From Epinephelus fuscoguttatus (taxonomy: Eukaryota > Chordata > Actinopteri > Perciformes > Serranidae), in the NCBI RefSeq assembly GCF_011397635.1, contig NC_064771.1, forward strand, positions 16,679,379-16,743,378: a stretch of 64,000 nucleotides of DNA, in the 5' to 3' direction. Below the pieces are notes generated by a model that made no database searches, had not been told where the DNA came from, and worked only from the letters and a program-made list of their open reading frames with translations. The position numbers and the translations under genes were made by a program. Below are positions 47,501 through 55,900 of this stretch, piece by piece (position 1 is the first letter of the stretch; each line of letters opens with the position of its first letter).

Positions 47501-48620
47501 TGTGTTTGGGTATCAGGATGTAGCTGTTGGCAGGAATAGGACCCCTGATCCTGAACACTGAACACTTCAGTCTCTTGTCCTGTAGGATTTCAGGGAAGGT
47601 AGACATAAAATAAATCAACTTTGGTCTGAATACTTGTTGGTAAAACAGAGGCTCCACACAAAATCAATCATCTTGTGTGCTACAGGATTGTATTCAAAAG
47701 CTTTTAGTGTAATAATTGTAATAATTGTGTGGCACTTTAAAGGGCACTCAAAAGCACTTTATATGGTAACTACATGAATGAAAAGTAAAGGGGTGGGACT
47801 AACAGATGGGTTTTGGGGGCTTTTTTAAAAGAGAGGAGCGAAGAAGAATGTCTGAGGTGTTAGGGACGAGAGTTAGAGAGGGAGAGGTCAGCACTATAGA
47901 AGGCCCTGACCTGGACTGGGTGGCAGATGGGTGAGGACGCTGAGGCTGCAGGTGGGTGTACGTCTGCACAGGAGGTCACTGAGGTAGTAAGGGGCCAGGC
48001 TGTGTGGGGTTTTGTAGGTGATAAGGAGAATTTTGAACTGGATTCTTTGTTGAATGGGGAGCAAGTGGAAGTTTTGAAGTAGTCAGGTGATGTGGTCTCT
48101 GGGGCATGAATGGGTGAGCAGCAGCTGAGTTTTGGATGTACTGTATTTTGTTGAGGGTGTTGGTGGATTTGCTGTACAGCATGCTGCTGCAATAGTCAAG
48201 TCATGGAGGCTTTGCAACATGAAAACTGGTTATTGAAATCCTTTGTAAATGACAATACTTCGGACAAACTCACAACGTTTTACAGCCACCATTCAAGCCT
48301 ACTGTTTGATATTCAATAGATGATTCGGGGGTCAAGTATAACGTTCAATATCACTACTACAGTGTGCAGCAAAGTTACCATGTATGTTGACACATCCCCC
48401 TCTTTTGCCGACCTCTTCCAGTCCTCAACTCGGACATGTCTGAATATGTTGACGTAAGGATGCTGCCAACCTGCTAAGTCAAAACAGGGTTCAGTGACAG
48501 TCAGTTATAACATAACGTTACAGCTTCCATGTTACGCAGTCATTGCTGCATAACTTGATGTATTCATACCTAGCGACTTTAATTAAAAACTTTGAAGTTA
48601 ATTTTACCTTTGGAGGCCAT
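23288..48620 (-). CDS. wdr90: WD repeat-containing protein 90 (POC16 family), complete 43-exon gene
   Basis: WDR90/POC16 binds microtubules and is part of the inner scaffold of the centriole wall, needed for centriole stability and cilium formation. I joined 43 coding exons, all GT-AG and in phase, totalling 5,550 bases or 1,849 residues; human WDR90 is about 1,750. Order: an N-terminal CFAP20/DUF667 domain, a Ser/Gln-rich linker, a first set of WD40 repeats, a second Pro/Ser-rich linker, and a second set of WD40 repeats ending LLWEVQGL, very close to the human C-terminus. The start ATG is in a 13-base first coding exon (MASK), chosen because exon 2 continues with the conserved [11 protein letters not shown]. 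Introns carry several retroelement fragments. RHOT2 follows 2 kb downstream and the glucagon-type receptor lies less than 1 kb upstream, all on the same strand. Confidence 0.96.
30442..32115. other. WDR90 intron 31, no feature recognised
   Basis: About 1.7 kb between exons 31 and 32. No transposon domain or additional exon seen; a C run (CCACCCCCCCC-like) near 31,890 is the only simple sequence of note. Confidence 0.4.
32623..34017 (-). CDS. wdr90: WDR90 exons 27-29: inter-propeller linker
   Basis: Exons: 33,892-34,017; 32,807-32,965; 32,623-32,705 (residues about 1,061-1,183). Low-complexity Pro/Ser/Thr/Gln sequence, likely disordered, matching the position of the Pro-rich linker in human WDR90 but without clear residue-level conservation. 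Accepted because splice sites and phase agree with the flanking conserved exons. Confidence 0.8.
34124..43492 (-). CDS. wdr90: WDR90 exons 11-26: first WD40 propeller region
   Basis: Exons: 43,424-43,492; 43,202-43,312; 41,535-41,680; 41,338-41,395; 41,075-41,193; 40,434-40,592; 40,169-40,299; 39,951-40,067; 39,384-39,619; 38,688-38,824; 36,929-37,059; 36,602-36,732; 36,178-36,339; 35,779-35,907; 34,266-34,399; 34,124-34,152 (residues about 395-1,060). Typical repeat ends are visible: [63 protein letters not shown] and [12 protein letters not shown] align with human WDR90. The exon 21 donor is set at GTATGT (36,923-36,928) because only that site keeps the frame into exon 22. Exon 26 is 29 bases. 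Confidence 0.94.
34400..35778. other. WDR90 intron 24, no feature recognised
   Basis: About 1.4 kb of AT-rich intron between exons 24 and 25. An open frame on the - strand across 35,054-35,383 has no recognisable similarity and is not part of the WDR90 chain. Confidence 0.4.
37300..38270 (-). mobile_element. Degenerate LINE with reverse transcriptase remnant
   Basis: Read on the - strand, this WDR90 intron segment contains, in order, NSYRP-like and LAKVLES motifs, [24 protein letters not shown] (RT catalytic block), a GVPQGS-like block, the YADD catalytic motif near 37,790, and a C-terminal [13 protein letters not shown] block. These are the standard RT landmarks of a fish non-LTR retrotransposon. 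Stops and frameshifts break the frame, so it is inactive. It lies in the sense orientation of WDR90. The clade is probably L2- or Rex-like, not certain. Confidence 0.9.
38322..38475 (+). pseudogene. 28S rRNA-derived fragment
   Basis: From 'cttcgatgtcagctcttcct' through 'ttgtgaagcagaattcacca', 'gggaacgtgagctgggttta', 'gaccgtcgttagacaggtta' to 'gatgatatgttgttgc' the sequence follows the 3' region of vertebrate 28S rRNA (normally CTTCGATGTCGGCTCTTCCT ... GACCGTCGTGAGACAGGTTA ... TGATGTGTTGTTGCC) with scattered substitutions. About 155 bases are recognisable, on the + strand, inside a WDR90 intron and directly beside the LINE remnant at 37,300-38,270. It is a fragment, not a working rRNA gene; it could be a rRNA retropseudogene or the head of a 28S-derived SINE. 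Confidence 0.85.
42095..42335 (+). mobile_element. LINE 3' part (RT C-terminal region), interrupted
   Basis: The + strand encodes [30 protein letters not shown] and [19 protein letters not shown], the well-known C-terminal segment after the RT domain of common fish LINEs (L2-like). It sits antisense in the WDR90 intron between exons 12 and 13. The reading is cut off at about 42,335, where unrelated sequence begins; the 3' end of the same LINE resumes at about 42,655. Confidence 0.85.
42336..42655. mobile_element. Insertion nested in the LINE
   Basis: This block separates the two halves of the LINE. Its right end, read on the - strand, is 'cagggctgggtgataaatcg', a terminus common to fish hAT-type elements that begin CAGGGCTGGG. 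The left terminus is not recognisable, so the nested copy may be truncated. No coding capacity is supported. Confidence 0.5.
42656..42925 (+). mobile_element. 3' end of the interrupted LINE
   Basis: Contains the common fish LINE 3' tail landmarks 'tctattgtacgtctgtccgt', 'gggatccctcc', 'cctgagggttctaccg', 'gttaaagggttttttgggg' and 'gggctttataaataaaattg', ending in short ATTGACTG-type repeats. Same orientation as 42,095-42,335. Confidence 0.85.
43575..44781 (-). CDS. wdr90: WDR90 exons 7-10: variable linker
   Basis: Exons: 44,714-44,781; 44,193-44,305; 43,809-44,024; 43,575-43,637 (residues about 241-394). The segment is poorly conserved, Ser/Gln/Glu-rich and predicted disordered, including an acidic EESEEE stretch. 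It is placed in the gene by phase continuity and by conserved flanking exons rather than by similarity. Confidence 0.85.
44782..45618. other. WDR90 intron 6, no feature recognised
   Basis: About 840 bases of AT-rich intron without recognisable coding or transposon domain. Confidence 0.4.
45619..48620 (-). CDS. wdr90: WDR90 exons 1-6: CFAP20/DUF667 domain
   Basis: Exons: 48,608-48,620; 48,379-48,473; 47,403-47,579; 46,513-46,651; 46,199-46,369; 45,619-45,745 (residues 1 to about 240). Landmarks shared with human WDR90: [64 protein letters not shown]. In the family this domain is related to CFAP20 and binds microtubules. The first coding exon has only 13 bases. Introns 2 and 3 contain LINE remnants. 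The exon 6 donor reads GTTCGG, which is canonical GT but weak. Confidence 0.94.
46975..47275 (+). mobile_element. L1-type LINE ORF2 C-terminal remnant
   Basis: The + strand frame includes [20 protein letters not shown] followed by IQTFWNI, the zinc-knuckle-like CxxC...H...C block near the C-terminus of fish L1 ORF2 proteins. The fragment is short, lacks the RT domain, and lies antisense in WDR90 intron 3. Confidence 0.7.
47705..48215 (-). mobile_element. LINE fragment, RT C-terminal region, frameshifted
   Basis: On the - strand, in two or three overlapping frames, are [18 protein letters not shown]-like and [21 protein letters not shown]-like segments, matching the usual '[13 protein letters not shown] ... 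[14 protein letters not shown]' block of fish LINEs, with frameshifts between them. It lies in WDR90 intron 2 in the sense orientation. Decayed. Confidence 0.8.
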
Positions 48621-49500
48621 TGATAGTGAATATCGCCAATGGGAAATCCACCTGTTGGTGTCTCAGTCTTGCTACAACTTGTCAAAACCAAAACTCGAGC
48701 AGCTAGTGTACATTTAGCTAGCAAACACACAGCTTAAAGTGACCGGAAATGTCCCTTGTCCATTTCCCACAAACTAAAACGATAAAACATTTAGTTTCAC
48801 ATCATTATGAGGTGCGAGGGCTCTTCCAGTTCTTCCACGTACCGCGTAAACAACGGTTTTGATTTGACACCAAACATTTGCAGCAGCGGTTATATCCTTC
48901 CCGCTCCAGCCTCCGCCGTTGCCAACGACACGCACGACGCTCATGACGTTGGCGCGTTGCTTTCCCTGGTGCTTCTGGGTAATGAAGTTCACAGAGCAAA
49001 CAGTAATACAGAATAAAAACTGGCATTTTGGAGTACGACAGCCAAAACTCCATACATTATCACCCTGTATATGTTGATAAGAAGACACTACATATAACAC
49101 TAGTGTGGATTAATTTAACAATTTGGAATTTACAACCTTTTTTGTTTAGTTGCAAGTTTCTGTTGAGTACAGTACTGCTCTTATTTACTCGCCTTTGTTT
49201 ATTCCACCCACCAGTCATATCAAGTAATATAGGTGATCACTCCACAGTCTACTTTCTTACAATGAACTACCCATCCTGCAGTACAAATACTCAGCTTCCG
49301 TCATCACATTAAAAAAGCCAGTTTGAACAAATATCATTTTAATGATAATGTTTAAGTTTAAGTTTAAGTTTTAAATGATCACAAATACTTATCCACATAT
49401 TCACAACAGATTTACAGTTTACATAATAACAGTTACTTATGTACAGTTTTACATATCTACAGCAAACCGCAAATAATCTTAAAATGTACAGTGAATGCAA
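48621..49500. promoter_or_regulatory. WDR90 5' UTR/promoter and spacer to the upstream receptor gene
   Basis: Between the WDR90 start codon (48,620) and the end of the receptor's extended reading frame (49,509). 48,800-48,960 is CpG-rich compared with its surroundings and contains a TGACG core near 48,946 and a GTTGCC RFX-type half-site at 48,918, so it is the likely WDR90 promoter. Candidate receptor polyadenylation signals (AATAAA on the - strand) include 49,198-49,203. Open frames here show no protein similarity. Confidence 0.5.
49198..49203 (-). terminator. Candidate polyadenylation signal of the receptor gene
   Basis: TTTATT on the + strand, AATAAA on the - strand, about 310 bases beyond the second in-frame stop of the receptor. 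It lies close to the WDR90 promoter, so the two tandem genes would be separated by only a few hundred bases. Confidence 0.35.
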
Positions 49501-49508
49501 AAATGTAT

Positions 49509-49907
49509 TCAATCTGAGTCTATATTTACAACATGTGGGAGTAACTCCACAGGATCTGGTAGGTGAATGACGAAGGACATCGCCACAGATGATTGTCCAG
49601 CGTGATGCTGAGCCCCATGCTGCAGGGTGTCGTCTCTGTGTACCACTGAAGGACAGTGCAGCAAAGAAGCGTCAGGCTGTGGGGACGTTGGCTGAACTTG
49701 CCGTCTAAAAATCATTGAACTCTCCGGAGTGGGTGAACCATCAGGCACTGCTCTCATTGTTGTGGCAGAGGATCTGTTGCGCTCTGGCACCGTGGCGATG
49801 GAGAAAGTGTCCACTCGGGAGTCAAGGACGGCTAGTCACTGTCCACAGCATACAATCTGGGCCTCTATCCTCCAGCTGCGTAATTTTCTCTGCAGCTCGG
49901 TCCTAAC
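49509..49907 (-). CDS. Receptor last exon: short tail, TGA-CTAG stop, and 108-codon in-frame extension
   Basis: The exon begins at 49,907 after a CTGGGTGCAG acceptor with [17 protein letters not shown], matching helix 8 of the family, and meets TGA at 49,836-49,838 after 23 codons. The bases after the stop are CTAG. The same frame is then open for 108 codons to TGA at 49,509-49,511. The extension is Ser/Thr/Pro/His-rich (e.g. PERNRSSATTM, DGSPTPESS), like the phosphorylated tails of related receptors. Either the tail is made by stop-codon readthrough, or a recent nonsense change shortened it, or the base is a sequencing error. The entry spans the whole open frame; the conventional CDS ends at 49,836. 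Confidence 0.75.
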
Positions 49908-52900
49908 CTGCACCCAGAGCAGAGTGGAGTCATGTAAGAGTTAATGTGCCATTTTGTGTAGGCTACCAACTTTGTGACATCTTCCAGTTTGAAGCTTGAA
50001 GGAAAACTGGATTTAAATTTGGAAGGTAAGGCTCTTGGACAAGAATAGATGACTAAAACATAAATTCTATCTTTTAATTCTAATGCATCTTCAGATGATC
50101 CGTCCAGCCCTGTGTCCCCATCTGAGGAAGATAAACACAGATCCTCCCTTGGCCTTTCATGATAACTATTTTATTGGAGGACATATTGTCCCAAAAATAA
50201 ATGTGATAAACAATATTATTGTCATTTTATGTTATTAAGACCATTTAATGCCACTGATATGATGATTATATAGTAGCATAACGATGCAAAGGCATGCAGA
50301 CACAAGTGCAATTTTGCCCAATCCTCCCATTATCAGGATTAACAGTGTTTGAATATGATTCAAGTTAAATTTTACACTGATACACCCATGTAGATTCATG
50401 TATGTTGTCTCTCTGACACTGTCACTGTAACATATGGCTAATCAGTACCTTCTATGTAAGTTAAGAAAAATGAAATGAGAACATGAGATCAAACAAACCT
50501 CTTTATTGGCATAGCAGTAGAGCACAGCCACCAGAAAGCCCTGCAGAGAGGTCACAGAAAAGTCCTGTTTACTATATTTGCTATACAGTAACACATCAGA
50601 TAATTGTTTTTATAATATCATCAATAGCAAACAGTCACTCTCTGGCCCACATGAACCTACCTGAAACGAATTGAGAAAAAGGGTGAAGAAGACTTTAACG
50701 TAGCGCAGAACACCTGTTGTCTGCTCATCTGTTGCAAAGATAAATATGACCTCGTGAACCCCAAACAGAGGGATGAGGGTAAGGGTTGCCTTGGCAAGCC
50801 TAACAGAACAAATCAAACAGAGCAATTTGTCACAACACCATACACACTGTTTCTGACATTTTGTGATGCCTTGGTTTGAAAAAATAAAAAATAAAATAGA
50901 CAAAAGAGCACGCTGACACAACTTGCCGAAGTTTGTAATCAGGGTCTCCTGTCTGGTTGCTGGCTCGTAATTTGGAAAAAATGACCCTCAGCACCTTCAT
51001 GAAAATCAGAAAGTTGATCTGTTGATCAAAGAAAATTTATATTTTAATTGTTGTATCCAATGCAAACAGTGTATATGATACAATATATTACACAGAGGAG
51101 CTTAAATTGTCAGATTATTTTTCATGCACTGAGTAGACTATTTGCATAAGTCATCCTTACTATTGAAGCAAAAAGAATTGGGAAACGAATGATCCACCAG
51201 TAGTTCATGTTCTCATTGACAGCCCAACACCTGAGAAGAAAAGGCAGCTGTTACAATTTCTCCACTATCTAATCTGGATCAGCGGGGGGTCAGAGGTCTA
51301 GACATGAAGGGATCAGGCACATGAGGACACGACACACACACCTGCTCACACACTTACTCTTTGTTTTCTTTCAATTGCTTCATCACTACCCAGGGAACCA
51401 CAAATAGAAGTGGAGATCCTAAGACAGTGACAGAAAAGACTGCAGAATTCAGTGCTGCAGGTGCTTTTAAAGCAAGTTTAAAGGGACAGTTCAGCCCAGA
51501 ATCGAAAAATTACATTTTTCCTTTTTCCTGCAGTGCTATTTATAAGTCTAGACTGTTTTGGTGTGGGTTGCTGAGTGCTGGAGATATCAGCAAAAGAGAT
51601 GTCTGCCTTCTTTGAAATATAATGGCGCTAGATGGCACTCGGCTTGTAGTGCTCAAAGTGCACAAATTATACTTTTGAGAAACTCAACAGCAGTGTCTCT
51701 TTCCAGAAATCATGACCTAGCTACTCAAGATAATCCACAGACCTTGTTGTGAGCAGTGTTGGAACTATTTTCTTTCTACCAAACTATACCTGTCAACCAT
51801 ATCACTGCACAGATGAAGGCATGCAGCTACTCATCAGGCCCTCAGGAAGTGTGCTGGGCTTTGAGGCCAGTTGTTGTAGTGGGCAAACAGTGTAATTACA
51901 CCATCCCATGATGTCATGTGGCCCAAAAAGACCCTTTTCCATTGATTTACATGTCAACAAAGACATCTGTAAATTAGTGGACACATTGTTTTGAGCATCA
52001 AAACTCCCACAAAATGACTTGTTTCAGTCTCAGGATTTGATCCATTCGGTCTGATAACATTTGGAAAGTCTAGAAGGACCCCACGATTAACTCATTGTAT
52101 CCCCATTCAAGTTAGCGGTGTGCTCAAGCAGCAGTAGCCAGCTTGGCTGGTGGAAGTTTCTAGTGCACCTGATCTATGGGCACAATGATGCTGATACAGC
52201 TCTGATCATCCGAGTGAGTTACAGTTAAACGTTTTCAGCTTCACAAGCAACTGAGCAAGCATCATAGGAATTGATGAGGCCCCTTGTCCAAAGCTGTATC
52301 CAGTTCTCTTTACACATCAATGTTACTCATGAATAAGAGGCTCGTGCTCGTGACAGTGCAAGAAGTAAACATCGATGGCATCCTCCACAGCTGAGCTCAG
52401 TGGTGTTAGATTAGCTTGCAGTAGATGCAAGCTTCCCTCTGTGCGATGATATGGTAGGCAGGGGCAGTAGAAAGAAAATAATTCCTACATGAAGCTGCTC
52501 ACGGTCATGACTTCTGGAAAATGACATTGCCGTTGAGTTTTTTTTTTGCCGTTGAGCTGTCTGGGTCATGAGTCCTAGACGAACCTTTTGATGCATGTTA
52601 ATTTGGACACAAAGAGATGGAACTTACCCCAGCCAAGACAGATGTAAGGTAAGTATTTGTTGTTGTCGATGAACACTGAGGCAATAAGCACAGAGTACAA
52701 ATAAATTGCCTCTCCAAAGAACCAATAGTGATTGGCCAGGACACAGTACTGCATCATTACCTGAGCTACCCTGCAGCCAATAGCAGCCTAGAGGACATGG
52801 ACATAAAAAATGTACATTACATAAAGCTAATTTTTATTACAACAAATAATAATAAACAATCAGTGGTAGTTTTTAAGACCCACCTGGTGACTGAGCATCT

Positions 52901-55900
52901 CACTCACATCGGTCTGTTTCATGATTTCTCGTCCCCAGTGGCGGTCCAGCATGGTGTCTTTGATAATGACAGATACAGCTCGCAGTATGAAGGACAGGAA
53001 GAGGTTAGCATGAATATAGTTCCTGGTGCAATGTAGTTTCCTGTCAGAGGACATAAAGAAATTCCCCTTAATTTGAATTTTGTGCATCAGAGCTTCACGT
53101 ATGTATTTTATCTAGTGTCTTTGTTCTTGTGTGTGTTTTATCAGACCTGCAAAAGCACATAGTTTGCATCTGTTTTGTCCTTAAGTTGTTTTTTAGATGC
53201 AACCCATTGTTTGAGCACCGTCTAATTGCTTTACTTGTTCTGTTTCATTACTGTGCACACTGAAGGTAAAGTTAATTAAACATATATTACATTAAACAGC
53301 CCTCTGTACCTGCATGAGTAATTGATTGTTATGTATGCAGAAGATCTTGATAAGTGTTTGCTACGTTGCTGCCTTTTTTCTGATTGTCTGTTTGCATTTT
53401 AAAGCCTTTATTATAGCATTGGTAACAGAGGAAGGACTGAGGAGGAAGTAAGGCAGACTGTTAGTGGTCTTAATTACTATTTGGTCAGATCGATGAGATA
53501 TGTTTGACGAATATATTGGACAGCTTACCTAAAGCTCAAAAGAATGATAAGAGCAGTCACGAGTGTGAAGAGGGACAAGGAATGGCCGACAGTGTACAAC
53601 ATCCTGAAGCTCACCATCAGTTCTTTGAACCACAGCTGTGAAAACAAATCACGCCAGTCACTTTTTGGAAGTGCAGACCCCATACATTGCTTTACTAATG
53701 TGACCTCAAACAAAAGACTCTGAAGACAGGACAAGAGCTAAAACATCAAGAGCGCATGTGCAAATAACTGTCTCTGTGGTTTGTGATATCAAGATAATTC
53801 AAACTGTGTTGTCTGAGGTAAAATTCATGCTACAACTGCACTTATTGGTAATATCCGTCAGAGACCCATTTTGTATTTTTCCACATCGCTTCAGGGATGT
53901 GAGTTTAATGCTTGAATGAAAGACATGACTGTGGTAGGAAAGAGAGAAAGCAGTGAGAGCTGACAAACCCACCAGACCTCTTCTCTGTTAACGCACTCAC
54001 AATCTTGCAGGCATGAAGCCTTGAATGCCTTGTAATTTTCTGATCCCAAATGCTGATAAGGCCAAAGGGATGGCATTTTGTCCTGCGGTATAGGGAATGT
54101 GTAGGCTTGCTCAGTGCACAAGCAGCTGGATCTTTCTAGTGACATTACATGAGCTCACCAAAGTTTGCAAGCCAATAAGAATGATAAAGCTGCAACTTTT
54201 CCCACCCAAACAGGTGCGACAAATTAATAGAAGAGTCAGAGAGATGTAAGTCAAACACACTAGATGCTTCTCAAAGTCAAGGAAGGATCCTTAAATGGCT
54301 GCATTTCAAGGATGCTATGTCACCAAACATCAAATCCCGCCGAAGGACTGCTTCAGTGTCTAGGATGGATGACTGAGTGCTTCGTTCAGAGAATTTTTAA
54401 GGATGCTTGTGTGTATCCTAAGCACTCTTACAGCACCCACAATCCTACAGGCATTGGTCCTGTACCCCGATTTGGATACAAGGAAAATATGCTAGTAAAA
54501 TTTCTCAAAGCCCACCAAATGTTTTTTTGAGAAAAACTGAAGTTGAAAATGGGCACTCCAGTTAGCGAATCTTCAGTCATATTATTTCGTACTCGTCCAT
54601 ACTCGTTTCGTCATGTTATCTACAAAGCATAATTCAAAAGTTTGTTCTGACTTTCGTAAGGCGAGGGCACTGATGCATTGTCAGTTCTTTGCCAAGGTTG
54701 TCTTTTAAAAGGCAAAGAATGAGAGGAACGCAACAGCACTGCAACAGTAGGCAATCTTCTTCTTCTTTCTGCTCTTCCCTTTAGGGGTGGCCACAGGAGG
54801 AGGAGCACATCTGCAGGAGGGGCACATCTGCCTCCATATAACCCTGTCCTCTGCATTCTCTTCTGTCACACCAACTGACTTCAAGTTCTCTTTCACAACA
54901 TCCATAAATCTCCTCTTTGGCAATACTGCGTCCATTTCCTCCACTCTTTTTGAAATTATGTGGAATTGAAGGCAGGACCTTTTCAATGACACACCTGCAC
55001 ACTCACTTGAATGATCCATTATGTGTTGTCTGGATGCTCGGAAGGGGAGTCTTGCCGCTGTAGGACCTGACTTTGAAGCATCCATCCAACCAAGGAAACA
55101 TCCTCAACTTTGAGAAGAATCTAGCCTTTACACGCCCCCAATGTCCTGAAAGAAGACTAATTAGGGAGCACGCACTCAATGAAAACGCCTGTGTTTGTGG
55201 ATTCTGGGTATGTAGGGCATTCAGGGTATTTTATGTAGGGTATTTTTTAGTCACTTGAAGGCTGCGGAAATAAGCTGGAAACACAAGAAGTGGATCTTGG
55301 CTCTCTGATTCAGTGCTTATTGCTCGTGTTAATAAAGACCATTCTCACCCTAGTCACCACCTATTCAACCTGCTACCCTCTGGGAAGCACTGCAGGTACA
55401 TTAAAAGCAAGACAAACAGGCTCAGGAACAGTTTCTCTCCCTGGGCCATCAGAACGTTTAACTCCAGCACATACCATAGAGAATTACCGTCATCTGCTGA
55501 GCACTTTACCCTCTCAGCATTTAAGAGCAATACACGTTTTTTAAGTAAAAGAATCCATCCTTTTACGCATACCCATCCTTTTATAGTATTTAGTTTAGGT
55601 TCATATTAATTGAATGGGTGATTGTTGTCTGTCTTAATTTGTCCTGTCACTTTCATTAATTGCACTGACCAGGAGTAGCACTCCTAATTCCGTTGTACTC
55701 GTACAATGACAATAAAGGCTTTCTGTTTCTTCTGTTTCTATATTATTATAAATAAAGTTGCAGAGTAGTAGCTGCCAATGATTCCAGTCATTATTGCAAA
55801 GGTGAGTCATGTTAGTTTGACTCAGCTCCTTATACACCACATGTCTCCATCATATCCCTTATGGTTAATTAGTGCTTATCATATATGTCATCTTTTTATT

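Noticed and set aside
48774-49100. Small genes in the WDR90 upstream region
   Set aside because: Overlapping frames on both strands in a CpG-rich promoter-like stretch, with no similarity or splice context.
49836-49838. TGA in the receptor read as selenocysteine
   Set aside because: The receptor family has no selenoproteins and no SECIS-like structure was recognised downstream; readthrough context or stop gain explains it better.
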